A stretch of 23,572 bases of DNA from Cyanobacteria bacterium UBA2855 (lineage in GTDB: Bacteria > Cyanobacteriota > Vampirovibrionia > Gastranaerophilales > Gastranaerophilaceae): NCBI GenBank assembly GCA_002350725.1, contig DEFJ01000025.1, positions 141,922 through 165,493 on the forward strand. Direction: 5' to 3'. The position numbers were made by a program, and so were the translations under genes. Position 1 is the first letter of the stretch. Each line of letters opens with the position of its first letter. A model generated the notes under the pieces. The model was not told the DNA's origin and did not search any database. It was given only the letters and a program-made list of their open reading frames with translations. This document shows positions 1 through 8,445 of the stretch, in pieces.

Positions 1-157
1 AAAGAAAGAAATGAAGAATTAAAAAGATTTTACATAATATACATTATTAGTTTCATATGTAAATTAATGTAAATATTTTATCAAAAAAATAACTTCACTT
101 ACTTTATTTGAAAAGTAATACGTTTTAATTTGCAAATTAGGTCAATAGGCAATATCT

Positions 158-2191
158 ATGTATATCGGTTTATTAAATATTCTTAATAAAAATACAGGAT
201 ATGTAAATTCAAATCCTTTGAATTATATTATCTATAACAATAAAGGTATTAATCAACCTAAAGATAAAATCGATATATGCTTTAAAGGAAATACCCCAAA
301 TACAGAGGATATAACCCCTATAAATATTAAGCAACTTGAGAATATAAATGGCATCCACTGCCCGTCATGCGGAACAAAGATGTTCACTCAAGAATATTAT
401 GATGAACTTACTAATAGGGCAAAAAATATAAATTCAGCAGCAGAACTATCTGAACTGCTTAATGAACATAAAGACTTCATAACTCCAAATTATAAACGTG
501 TCATATATATGACAAATAATATACGTAATATTGAGGATTTAACAGTACCTCAATATATTGATGCCCTAAAAATACAAGCCTACGATGAAAAAGTGGCAAC
601 CTTTGACTATTTGAAATCATACCTTAATTATTATTCCGAACACTTTGATGGGAAACAAAAAGAAATAATTATTGAAGCTGCAAAAAATCTTGATCCTAAT
701 GACAATTACTTTAACAACGGCAAAATAATTATGGGCTTATGTAAAAATCTGAACCTGGACACAAATCAATCAAATGAATTAAGACGTAATACAATGCAAA
801 ATTTGTTTCTTGCATGTAGATTCATAGGAGGGCTTAATAAAGTTTATCCGCGTGATTGCCAAAAAAGTGAAAAAGAAATAACCGTTGACTTTGTAAACCA
901 AATTTTTAAACATTCACTCCTTAAACAAAATACCATAGTTAGCAAATCTCAAAAACCAAATAATGTCCTAATTATGTGTGATGAGTGCCATAATAGGCAA
1001 TCTGACAGAGCATTTTGGCACAACACATCTGCTACAGGACTGAAAGATAATATTAAAAAATATTTGGAAGATGTTTCACTTCTTATGGGTGAGAAAAAAA
1101 TTGATAATTCGCCAAACTATATAAGAGATTTTTGCTACACTGTAGAAAAAGTATCCCGACAAAATATTGCTTTTTCCGAAATGGAGATTAAACATATCAA
1201 AAGGGCACAAAATGTTTTATTAAGACATGAATATTTTGCACCGGTAAAACAATCCCAAGTTGACGTACCATGCGCAGAATGCGGAACAACAATGCTGCCT
1301 TACGATATGAAAGTACAAATAGCAAAAGAATTAAAGCAATGCGAAACTCCAATAGATTTTGCTGAAATGTTACAAAAATATGATAAATATATCGGACCAC
1401 ACGCAGAGGATATTTCTGCGAATTTTATTCGATTGGCACGCATTTACCCGCTTGCTTCGAATGAAGATTTTTTAGAAATATTCAGAAAATCAACACGAAA
1501 ACAGTTACAAAAACAAATAAAACCAATAATTAAAAATTATTTATCCAAACGACAATACTATATACCGGATGACTTTAAAGTTGATAATAAATACGTTAAC
1601 AAAGCATATTCATACAATACAGAAAGCGAAAAATTAAGACGATTTGATCTGGTTGCTAACCGAGTACAAAAATACGTTGAAGACGGCAAATTCCACGACC
1701 TGAATTTCGATAAATTGAACTCAGAATGTTTTTCTGATATTGATTTAAGTTCGCCTAACATCGTTGCTATATACAGCCTTCTTAGGTCTTTAAACAGATT
1801 ATCATACAGAGCTAAAGTGCTGACAAGACCACCCTTCATGCAACCAAATCCCAAAGCGGAATTAGCCGAAACAATATATGAATTATTTAATATGGATGCA
1901 GCAACCGCAGATCATCTTAACGCAGCCAAAAAAGGCGGAGCAAACACAATATATAACATGGTTGGACTATGCAGGGGCTGTAATATACAAAAAGGTTCAA
2001 AATCCGTAAACAGTTGGTATATAACCCACCCCGGAGTCCGCAGGAACTTTTTATCACATATGAAAGTTGTTGATAAAATGTCAAAAGACGGGATAATAAG
2101 CGGTTATGAAGATTGGGCAAAACAAATTGCAGAACAAATGTACAATGGAACTAATGGGAAATACGATATCAGAGATGAATTTAATAAATAA
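158..2191 (+). CDS. HNH-like nuclease with internally duplicated zinc-ribbon unit
   Basis: Predicted metal-dependent DNA nuclease of the HNH/treble-clef type, about 677 residues. The intact unit is C-terminal: CxxC at 372-375, then Asp585-His586, Asn600, a second CxxC at 605-608 and Lys612, in the HNH order DH...N...CxxCN..K. The N-terminal half repeats the layout, with CPSCGTKM at 68-75 and CDECHN at 274-279, but has no DH pair at the equivalent place, so that copy has probably lost catalysis. The ~95 residues after each first CxxC also align by eye (about 66-160 and 370-465), which supports an internal duplication. Residues 39-46 (DICFKGNT) resemble the end of the N-terminal tag seen at the far end of the window. 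There is only a weak ribosome-binding site before the ATG, so the start is uncertain. No partner gene suggests a restriction or phage role. Nuclease activity is inferred from motifs. Confidence 0.7.
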   Translation: MYIGLLNILNKNTGYVNSNPLNYIIYNNKGINQPKDKIDICFKGNTPNTEDITPINIKQLENINGIHCPSCGTKMFTQEYYDELTNRAKNINSAAELSELLNEHKDFITPNYKRVIYMTNNIRNIEDLTVPQYIDALKIQAYDEKVATFDYLKSYLNYYSEHFDGKQKEIIIEAAKNLDPNDNYFNNGKIIMGLCKNLNLDTNQSNELRRNTMQNLFLACRFIGGLNKVYPRDCQKSEKEITVDFVNQIFKHSLLKQNTIVSKSQKPNNVLIMCDECHNRQSDRAFWHNTSATGLKDNIKKYLEDVSLLMGEKKIDNSPNYIRDFCYTVEKVSRQNIAFSEMEIKHIKRAQNVLLRHEYFAPVKQSQVDVPCAECGTTMLPYDMKVQIAKELKQCETPIDFAEMLQKYDKYIGPHAEDISANFIRLARIYPLASNEDFLEIFRKSTRKQLQKQIKPIIKNYLSKRQYYIPDDFKVDNKYVNKAYSYNTESEKLRRFDLVANRVQKYVEDGKFHDLNFDKLNSECFSDIDLSSPNIVAIYSLLRSLNRLSYRAKVLTRPPFMQPNPKAELAETIYELFNMDAATADHLNAAKKGGANTIYNMVGLCRGCNIQKGSKSVNSWYITHPGVRRNFLSHMKVVDKMSKDGIISGYEDWAKQIAEQMYNGTNGKYDIRDEFNK

Positions 2192-2192
2192 A

Positions 2193-2216
2193 AAACCTCA
2201 GTAATAACTGAGGTTT
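2193..2216. terminator. Bidirectional terminator between nuclease gene and pilT
   Basis: The inverted repeat AAACCTCAG/CTGAGGTTT (9 bp, 6-nt loop) lies between convergent genes. It has a T-rich tail in both directions, the longer one on the minus strand, so it can end the nuclease and pilT transcripts. Confidence 0.85.
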
Positions 2217-2241
2217 CTTATTTTACATTTATTATACCTTA

Positions 2242-3312
2242 TTAGTGAGATAGCATTCTCTTTAATTCTTCAGGTCTGGAAGTCTTAGCTAACGCATCTT
2301 CTAATGTAATAAGTTTTTGTTTATACAAACTAGCAAGTGCCATTTCCAAAGTCTGCATACCCAAACCTTGATTCATCTGGATTGTAGAATAAATTTGAGC
2401 TGCTTTTGCTTCACGAATAAGGTTTGCAATAGCCGGAATGACCACCATGATTTCCTGAGCCATTACACGCCCCTTCTTAGTACCATCAGGCTGAACTTTA
2501 GGCAAAAGGGTCTGAGCAAATACCGCAACAAGTGAGTTTGCAAGCTGAACACGTATCTGTTGCTGCTGTCCTTCCGGGAATACGTCAATAATACGGTCAA
2601 CTGTTTGTGAAGCAGATGAAGTATGCAAAGTACCAAACACCAAGTGACCGGTTTCTGCAGCGGTAAGCGCTAATGAAATTGTTTCATGGTCACGCATTTC
2701 ACCAACAAGAATAATATCAGGGTCTTCACGAAGTGCTGATTTAAGAGCATTTGCAAAAGATCTTGTATCCATACCCAATTCACGTTGGTGAATTATACTT
2801 GATTTTGATGTATGAACAAACTCTATCGGGTCTTCGATTGTCAAAATATGTTCAGCTCTTGTTGAATTAATATAGTCAATCATCGCAGCAAGTGTTGTTG
2901 ATTTACCTGAACCTGTAGGTCCTGTTACAAGAATAAGTCCTCTCGGTTTTTCTGCAGTTGTTCTTACAATATCAGGTAATCCAAGTTTATCAAATGAAGG
3001 AACCGTCGAAGTAATTGTTCTGAATGCGGCTGCATAATTACCCTTATCTTTGTAAAAATTGACCCTGAAACGACTTAATCCTTCAATACCATAGGAAAAA
3101 TCCAATTCCCACTCTTGTTCAAGTCGTCTTCTTTGTTCGTTAGATAACATAGGGAACAAAAGAGTTTCTACCTGCTCAGATGTAAGCGGCGGATAATCCA
3201 TTCTTTTGAGTTTTCCGTCTATACGCGCACAAGGCGGTAACCCGTTTGAAATATGAAGGTCACTACCGTTATTTTCTACAAGTTCCCTTAAAAGATCTTC
3301 TATTGCAACCAT
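2242..3312 (-). CDS. pilT: Twitching motility ATPase PilT
   Basis: Hexameric cytoplasmic ATPase that powers retraction of type IV pili. The 356-residue length is normal for PilT. Visible motifs are Walker A GPTGSGKST in the middle, the Asp box and Walker B (ILVGEMRD), and the His box TLHTSSASQTVDRIIDVFP, together with the N-terminal PAS-like region that begins with a DLHIS motif. An AGAGGG ribosome-binding site precedes the ATG. A small conserved-looking gene sits 14 bases upstream on the same strand and is probably cotranscribed. No pilus structural genes are in the window, so pilT is an isolated member of its system here, which is common. PilU is the alternative name, but the sequence reads as PilT. 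Confidence 0.95.
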   Translation of the reverse strand: MVAIEDLLRELVENNGSDLHISNGLPPCARIDGKLKRMDYPPLTSEQVETLLFPMLSNEQRRRLEQEWELDFSYGIEGLSRFRVNFYKDKGNYAAAFRTITSTVPSFDKLGLPDIVRTTAEKPRGLILVTGPTGSGKSTTLAAMIDYINSTRAEHILTIEDPIEFVHTSKSSIIHQRELGMDTRSFANALKSALREDPDIILVGEMRDHETISLALTAAETGHLVFGTLHTSSASQTVDRIIDVFPEGQQQQIRVQLANSLVAVFAQTLLPKVQPDGTKKGRVMAQEIMVVIPAIANLIREAKAAQIYSTIQMNQGLGMQTLEMALASLYKQKLITLEDALAKTSRPEELKRMLSH

Positions 3313-3326
3313 TACACCCTCTCATT

Positions 3327-3578
3327 CTATTCTGTAAAGTTAATTAATTTATCATTTTCATCCATTGCAAGTTCTATCAAATTATATGCCATGTACGCAC
3401 CTAAGGCAACCGCCTTTGGATCTAAATCAGATTTGTTTGCAGCTTCAATAATCGCCGTATTAATTTCCGGATTTTCATCTTTGATGTAATGTATCATACT
3501 CTTACGCCAAGCCGGCATATCCTTAAATATTTCAGCGAACGCTGATGCTGCAATCTCTTCACTAATTACGGGAAGCAT
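3327..3578 (-). CDS. Small protein of unknown function upstream of pilT
   Basis: An 83-residue, mildly acidic and probably all-helical protein with no signal peptide or membrane segment. I do not recognise the family. An AGAGGA ribosome-binding site lies ahead of the ATG, and the gene ends 14 bases before pilT on the same strand, so the two probably form an operon driven from the 3579-3684 region. The context hints at a role with the pilus retraction motor, but nothing in the protein itself shows that. Confidence 0.65.
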   Translation of the reverse strand: MLPVISEEIAASAFAEIFKDMPAWRKSMIHYIKDENPEINTAIIEAANKSDLDPKAVALGAYMAYNLIELAMDENDKLINFTE

Positions 3579-3672
3579 AAATTATCCTCTTTGATAAAAC
3601 ATTACCACTGAATAATTATACGATAAATAATCAGATTCGGCAACCATGTAAATAATAATCATATGTTTGAAG

Positions 3673-3678
3673 TATAAT
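3673..3678 (+). promoter_or_regulatory. -10 box immediately before the recF start
   Basis: A perfect TATAAT ends 6 bases before the recF ATG and there is no Shine-Dalgarno sequence between them. Transcription would begin at or near the A of the ATG, giving a leaderless mRNA. No good -35 element is visible. Confidence 0.45.
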
Positions 3679-3684
3679 AATTGC

Positions 3685-4791
3685 ATGAAAATTCTCAATT
3701 TAGAGTTAAAAAATTATAGAAATTGCAAAGACTTATCTTTGGATTTAAATTCGGAAAAAATCCTTATCATTGGTAAAAATGCCCAAGGAAAAACCAATAT
3801 TCTTGAAAGCATTTATTATTTATCAACACTTAAAAGTCCCAGAATTACTACAACTGCTGAATTGATAAATTTTGAAGAAAATAAAGTTTCTGCAAATGCA
3901 AATATAATAAAATCAGACACCGAAATTGAACTGAGTTTTTCTTATGATAGAGAAAAAACAAGAGAATTAAAAATTAACAACATAAAAACATCGCCAAAAA
4001 ATTATAAAAGCGTACTAAAAACTGTTCTTTTTTCTACAAATGATTTACTTCTGTTGAGAGGAAATCCGTCTGACAGAAGGGATTGGTTGGACAGAGCCAT
4101 CTCTCAGATTTATCCGGCGTACGATGAAAGATTGAGTAAATACGATAAAATTCGTATTCAAAAAAATAATTGCCTTAAAGACTATTTAAAAACCGGAAAC
4201 CTTAACGAAACTTTGCTCGAAGTATATAATGAACAACTGGCAATAACAGGAAGTAATATAATATACTTAAGAATAAAATTTTTAAAAGAAATAGAAAAAA
4301 CAGCAAAAGAAAAACATCATATAATAAGTAATACCGAAGAATTAAAAATCGAATATGAAAATTCTTTTTTAGAAAAAGAAACAGAACCGGAAGAAATTAT
4401 TGAAAAATATAAAGCGGCACTGGAAGAAAAGAAACAGGAAGAACTACGCAGGGGGCAAGCCTGCGTTGGACCTCACCGTGACGATATAATTTTTTATATA
4501 GACAATAAGGAGTCTACAAAATATGCTTCACAAGGGCAACAAAGAACAATTGTTTTAGCTCTTAAACTCTCAGAACTTGATATTATTACAGAAAAAACAG
4601 GAGATGAACCAATTTTATTATTGGATGACGTTTTGGCAGAATTAGACGATATAAGACAAAATTTTCTTCTAAAATCAATTAATTCTAAAACACAAACTAT
4701 TATCACCTCAGTAGATACCATTTTATTTGAAGACGAATTTTTAAAAAATGTAAAAATATATAATATTGAATCCGGTAATCTAAAGATATAA
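3685..4791 (+). CDS. recF: DNA replication/repair protein RecF
   Basis: SMC-like ATPase that loads RecA at single-strand gaps with RecO and RecR. From the ATG at 3685 the protein starts MKILNLELKNYRN, the usual RecF beginning, and is 368 residues, a normal size. Walker A is GKNAQGKT near residue 30. The family signatures GPHRDD and SQGQQRT are present, followed by Walker B (ILLLDDVLAELD). An upstream in-frame TTG at 3667 would add six residues but lies inside the apparent promoter, so it was rejected. The gene stands alone, not in a dnaA-dnaN-recF cluster, and is divergent from the pilT operon. Confidence 0.93.
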   Translation: MKILNLELKNYRNCKDLSLDLNSEKILIIGKNAQGKTNILESIYYLSTLKSPRITTTAELINFEENKVSANANIIKSDTEIELSFSYDREKTRELKINNIKTSPKNYKSVLKTVLFSTNDLLLLRGNPSDRRDWLDRAISQIYPAYDERLSKYDKIRIQKNNCLKDYLKTGNLNETLLEVYNEQLAITGSNIIYLRIKFLKEIEKTAKEKHHIISNTEELKIEYENSFLEKETEPEEIIEKYKAALEEKKQEELRRGQACVGPHRDDIIFYIDNKESTKYASQGQQRTIVLALKLSELDIITEKTGDEPILLLDDVLAELDDIRQNFLLKSINSKTQTIITSVDTILFEDEFLKNVKIYNIESGNLKI

Positions 4792-4815
4792 ATTTTCAAA
4801 AAACTGAAAATTTTT
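4790..4815 (+). terminator. AT-rich terminator after recF
   Basis: AAATTTTCA and TGAAAATTT form a 9-bp stem with a 6-nt loop, starting within the recF stop codon and ending in a run of five T counted from the stem. Its low GC makes it a moderate call. Confidence 0.55.
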
Positions 4816-4920
4816 GCCGCAGCCCATTTGTAAAGTTTTGTAACAAAGATTAAAACCTTTGAAATTCATGCTTTTGGGATGTTTTTATATTCATGAGAAA
4901 CAAAATAGAGAGAGTATATC

Positions 4921-6477
4921 ATGAGCTTAGATCCTATGAGATTTAAACCTGGGCTTGGAACATCCCTAAATTCAGCCCAGAACATAAAATCCAGGTTCGC
5001 TTCTCAAAAAGCAGGCGAAGGAGGCACTGCCGGCATTAAAAATCCGACAGGCAATACTGCTGCCGCAAATTTGAGTCAAAAAAGCTCTGTATCCTCTGCA
5101 AATTGGAACAGCGCAAACGGGTCTGTATTTAGTTTGAAAAACACAGGAGAAACAGGTTCAGTTACAAAATCATCCTCTGCAAGAACAGGCGGCTCCTCCG
5201 GGGTAAAAGATCCAAAATATGTAAGCTCCGGACACAATAATAAAATGAAAATGGAGCAGGAGCATAGAAGATCATTATTATCACGAGAAGCGGCATTTGG
5301 AGAATACGGCTATACCCGAGAGCTTGGCGCAACAGGGAGCACTCGCCGTGCTGCATATAGAGAAGAAGCTCGAAATGAAGCTGTATGGCAGAGTATTAAT
5401 CAAAAATTAACCCAACCTCCTGAAAAAGATTTCTTAGACAAAATAAACGATGTGGCAGCAACAGTAACAGGAGCTGCAACAGCACTTGGAGGAGTTGCCG
5501 AACTTGCAAGCGGAATTATGGGCTTGTTCAAAAAAGGTGGCAACGGTTCATCCGAAGGTGCTACAACAAAAGGCTCGACAAAACCAAGCGGCAACGGTTC
5601 ATCCGCAGCACAAAAAACAGGAAATCAATCTATACAAAAAATGGAAAATGCGACAACGTCATCGGAATTAAACGGTGCAATTGAAGGCGCAAAACAAGAT
5701 GTTTCCAAAATTGATGAAAACATTAATACTACAAAATCAGATAAAGCTAATTTGAAAGCAAAGAGCTCACAACTTAAACAAAAAGCTAAAAAAGAAGAAA
5801 AAGATGTCAGCACAGCAGAAAAAAATGTGAAATCTCATCAGAAGAATGCGGCTTCTTTCCAAAAGCAAGCAGATGTGGCAGAAAATGCAATGAAAAGTAA
5901 ACAAGCTCAAATAGACAATAATACACAAACAATTAACAAAAATAAAACAACCATTAGTAATAATAATACGACAATAACCAACAACAAAAAACAAATAGGC
6001 ACATTAGAACAGCAAATTGAGCAATTAAAAGCAAGCAATGAAAAAGGACAAAATTCAGCACAGATTGCACAACTTGAACAGCAAAAGGCACAATTAGAAA
6101 AACAAAACAACAAACTTGAACAAGAAAATAACAAATTAACAGAACAAAACAACAAACTTGAACAAGAAAATAAACAATTAACTACTGAACGAGATCAGAA
6201 AAAAGATCAAATGGAAAAAGCAAAGCAATCCGCAGACCAAGAAACTAAATTAGCACAAGACGGAGAAAAACAAGTTCAAAAGGAAAAACAAGAAGCTGCA
6301 GATGCTAAAAAAGCTGTTACGGATAATGATGCTGCAATTCAAGCAAAAGATGAAGAAATTGCCGGAATGAAACAAGAAAAGAGCACTATTAACAATGCTA
6401 TAGACGAGCAAGAAGACCGCTACAAAAACTTAAAGAAAGATGAAATTAAAAAACAAGACGAACAAAAAAATAAATAA
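4921..6477 (+). CDS. Large coiled-coil protein with a glycine/alanine-rich hydrophobic segment
   Basis: A 518-residue protein of unknown function with three visible parts. Residues 1 to about 110 are low-complexity and rich in Ser, Gly, Ala and Asn. Residues about 176-205 (the run from NDVAATVTGAATAL to SGIMGLFKK) are a small-residue hydrophobic segment that could insert in or lie on a membrane. From about 230 to the end it is a Lys/Glu/Gln/Asn-rich coiled coil with clear heptads (KLEQEN and relatives). A near-exact 42-nt tandem repeat at 6101-6184 encodes two heptads twice. There is no classical signal peptide. The ribosome-binding site is a weak purine stretch (AGAGAGAG) about 6 bases before the ATG. 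The layout recalls surface or translocator proteins, but that is only a resemblance. It is a single-gene unit between recF and rimP. Confidence 0.75.
   Translation: MSLDPMRFKPGLGTSLNSAQNIKSRFASQKAGEGGTAGIKNPTGNTAAANLSQKSSVSSANWNSANGSVFSLKNTGETGSVTKSSSARTGGSSGVKDPKYVSSGHNNKMKMEQEHRRSLLSREAAFGEYGYTRELGATGSTRRAAYREEARNEAVWQSINQKLTQPPEKDFLDKINDVAATVTGAATALGGVAELASGIMGLFKKGGNGSSEGATTKGSTKPSGNGSSAAQKTGNQSIQKMENATTSSELNGAIEGAKQDVSKIDENINTTKSDKANLKAKSSQLKQKAKKEEKDVSTAEKNVKSHQKNAASFQKQADVAENAMKSKQAQIDNNTQTINKNKTTISNNNTTITNNKKQIGTLEQQIEQLKASNEKGQNSAQIAQLEQQKAQLEKQNNKLEQENNKLTEQNNKLEQENKQLTTERDQKKDQMEKAKQSADQETKLAQDGEKQVQKEKQEAADAKKAVTDNDAAIQAKDEEIAGMKQEKSTINNAIDEQEDRYKNLKKDEIKKQDEQKNK
6101..6184 (+). 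repeat. 42-nt tandem repeat inside the coiled-coil gene
   Basis: Two near-identical 42-nt units starting at 6101 and 6143, each beginning AACAAAACAACAAACTTG, encode two heptads of the coiled coil. The unit keeps the heptad register (14 residues), so copy-number changes would lengthen the rod in frame. Confidence 0.8.
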
Positions 6478-6502
6478 TCCTTTACTTTTCTTTACCAAGC
6501 AG

Positions 6503-6531
6503 TTTACAAATTTATGATGTTAAGATAAAAT
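6503..6531 (+). promoter_or_regulatory. Sigma-70-type promoter for rimP-nusA
   Basis: TTTACA at 6503-6508 and TAAAAT at 6526-6531 are separated by exactly 17 bases. Transcription should start near 6538, which gives an ~80-nt leader before rimP. Confidence 0.65.
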
Positions 6532-6554
6532 ATACATGCAGACAGTATTGTCAC

Positions 6555-6585
6555 AAAAAAGAACGGGACACCTCGTTCTTTTTTT
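6555..6585 (+). terminator. Intrinsic terminator in the rimP-nusA leader
   Basis: AAAAAAGAACG pairs with CGTTCTTTTTTT around the 8-nt loop GGACACCT, giving an 11-bp stem and a T tract. It lies 78 bases after the coiled-coil gene but downstream of the promoter at 6503-6531, so transcripts for rimP-nusA have to read through it. It can serve as terminator for the upstream gene, attenuator for the downstream operon, or both. A small GACA/TGTC hairpin sits just before it at 6541-6552. Confidence 0.8.
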
Positions 6586-6618
6586 AATTATATTAATACC
6601 TGAAAGGCAGAGCGTAAG

Positions 6619-7101
6619 ATGAAACAAGATATTAACAGATATGAAATATTAGAAAAAATCACTCCGTTAATAGAAAATACATCCATGCGTTTCGGGTATA
6701 TTCCGATAGAAATAGAGTTTGTTAAAGAAAATCACCGTTGGTTTTTGAGAATTTATCTTTATTCTTCAGAAAAAGATGTTACTCTCGATGATTGCGAAAA
6801 AGTAACAAGAAGTTTGAGTGATTTCCTTGATGAGCTTATTCCCGTTAAATATTATTTAGAGGTTTCATCACCCGGATTAGAGAGAAAATTCAAATCCGAT
6901 AAGGAATTTGTAATATTTAAAGGACGAAGAGTGTCCATAAAATTAAAAGAGGCACTGGAAGGAGAGACCGAAAAAATATTTAAAGGTGAAATTATTGACT
7001 ACAACGATACAGACGGATTAACATTCTTGCGTTTTGATGACGGACAGGAACTTGTTATTCCAAGAAACAATATTCAATCAGCAAAATTATATATAGATTA
7101 A
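6619..7101 (+). CDS. rimP: Ribosome maturation factor RimP
   Basis: Assembly factor for the 30S ribosomal subunit. The 160-residue length and the sequence fit the family: an N-terminal alpha/beta domain with VTLDDCEKVTRSLSDFLDE, the signature YYLEVSSPGLERKF in the middle, and a C-terminal SH3-like barrel carrying the FKGRRVSIKL and GLTFLRFDDGQELVIPRNNI strands. The gene is followed after 16 bases by nusA, the usual bacterial pairing. A GAAAGG stretch about 12 bases before the ATG is a loosely spaced ribosome-binding site. Confidence 0.95.
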   Translation: MKQDINRYEILEKITPLIENTSMRFGYIPIEIEFVKENHRWFLRIYLYSSEKDVTLDDCEKVTRSLSDFLDELIPVKYYLEVSSPGLERKFKSDKEFVIFKGRRVSIKLKEALEGETEKIFKGEIIDYNDTDGLTFLRFDDGQELVIPRNNIQSAKLYID

Positions 7102-7117
7102 TAAAAGGAGAAAAAAC

Positions 7118-8350
7118 ATGATTAAAATTGGTGGCGGAAATTTAAATGAAGCACTTGAAGAATTGGAAAGAGAAAGAGGAATATCAAAAGATGTTCTTAT
7201 AAGCTCTCTTTGCGATGCTATGGTTGCTGCATACAAAAAACATATGAGAAATAAAGAAGCTACAAATATTGAAGCTATCCTTGATGAACAATCAGGAGAA
7301 ATTGGAGTTTTTAGTACAAAAGTTGTCGTTAAAGATGTTGAAGATGACGAAACCCAAATTTCTTTAGATGAAGCAAAAGAAATTGACGAAGATGTTGAAG
7401 AAGGGGACGAAGTTAAATTAGAAGTAACTCCTGAACAATTCGGTCGTATTGCAGCTCAAGCAGCAAAACAAGTTCTTACTCAAAGAATCAGGGAAGCTGA
7501 AAGAAATTTGGTTTTAAATGAATTTTTGGATAAAAAAGGAACACTTACAACAGGTATTATCCAACGTGTAGAAAACAGAAACGTAATTGTTAATATCGGT
7601 AAAACTGATGCAATTATGCCACCAAAAGAACAAATTCCGGGCGAATATTATAAACCTGGCAACAGAATCAGAGTATTTGTTCTTAACGTAAAAGAAACTA
7701 CAAGACTTCCTCAAGTTATTGTTTCTCACGCTCATGCTGAAATCGTTAGAGAATTATTTGAACTTGAAGTTCCTGAAATTGAAGACGGAATTGTAGAAAT
7801 TAAATCAATATCTCGTGAAGCAGGATACAGAACAAAAATTGCAGTATGGTCAAATGACCCTGAAGTTGATAGCGTAGGCGCATGTATCGGACCTCGCGGC
7901 AGCAGAATTCAGACAATTGTTTCAGAGTTAAAAAATGAAAAAATTGATATTGTAAGATACTCTGAAGACCCTGTTGAATATATCGTAAACGCATTATCTC
8001 CGGCAAGAGTAGTTTCGGTTGATATTATGGCAGACGAAGAAGGCGCTCACGAAGCTATGGTCGTTGTTCCTGATGATCAACTTTCACTTGCAATCGGTAG
8101 AGAAGGGCAAAATGTCAGACTTGCTCACAAATTAACAGGTTGGAAAATAGACATTAAGAGTGTAACTCAGATGGAAAAAGCTGAAGCTGCTCAAAACTAT
8201 GAAGAACCTGAAGAAATTGTTGAAGATGATTTTTCTCAGGAAGATGAATTGCAACAAGAAATCGAGGAAGAAATGAATCAACAAGCTTATGATGAAGAAG
8301 ATATTCAACACGATGAGCCGGTTGAGGAAGAAGCTTCAGAAGAAGAGTAA
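7118..8350 (+). CDS. nusA: Transcription termination/antitermination factor NusA
   Basis: RNA polymerase-associated factor that controls pausing, termination and antitermination. In order it has the N-terminal polymerase-binding domain, an S1 domain around residues 138-200 (TTGIIQRVENRNVIVNIGK), and two KH domains with the motifs IGPRGSRIQTI and AIGREGQNVRLA. It ends after KH2 with a strongly acidic tail of about 55 residues rich in Glu and Asp, and lacks the proteobacterial AR repeats, as is usual outside that group. An AAAGGAG ribosome-binding site precedes the ATG. Its leader contains a terminator that could allow self-regulation. Confidence 0.96.
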   Translation: MIKIGGGNLNEALEELERERGISKDVLISSLCDAMVAAYKKHMRNKEATNIEAILDEQSGEIGVFSTKVVVKDVEDDETQISLDEAKEIDEDVEEGDEVKLEVTPEQFGRIAAQAAKQVLTQRIREAERNLVLNEFLDKKGTLTTGIIQRVENRNVIVNIGKTDAIMPPKEQIPGEYYKPGNRIRVFVLNVKETTRLPQVIVSHAHAEIVRELFELEVPEIEDGIVEIKSISREAGYRTKIAVWSNDPEVDSVGACIGPRGSRIQTIVSELKNEKIDIVRYSEDPVEYIVNALSPARVVSVDIMADEEGAHEAMVVVPDDQLSLAIGREGQNVRLAHKLTGWKIDIKSVTQMEKAEAAQNYEEPEEIVEDDFSQEDELQQEIEEEMNQQAYDEEDIQHDEPVEEEASEEE

Positions 8351-8373
8351 TAAAATTTATGACACTAAAAATT

Positions 8374-8405
8374 AGAGGGACATCAATATAAATGTCCCTC
8401 TTTTT
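8374..8405 (+). terminator. Terminator of the rimP-nusA operon
   Basis: A perfect 10-bp stem AGAGGGACAT/ATGTCCCTCT with an 8-nt loop, followed by five T. It lies 23 bases after the nusA stop codon. Confidence 0.92.
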
Positions 8406-8428
8406 GTGTGAAATTTAAAATATTTTTA

Positions 8429-8437
8429 TGCTAAAAT
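8429..8437 (+). promoter_or_regulatory. Extended -10 box before the MATE gene
   Basis: TGCTAAAAT (TG-n-TAAAAT) ends 8 bases before the ATG at 8446, just downstream of the nusA terminator. It is consistent with a leaderless transcript. No clear -35 element is seen. Confidence 0.45.
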
Positions 8438-8445
8438 TTACTTAT

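Noticed and set aside
3667..3684. TTG start for recF
   Set aside because: It overlaps the TATAAT box and the protein starts canonically at the ATG at 3685.
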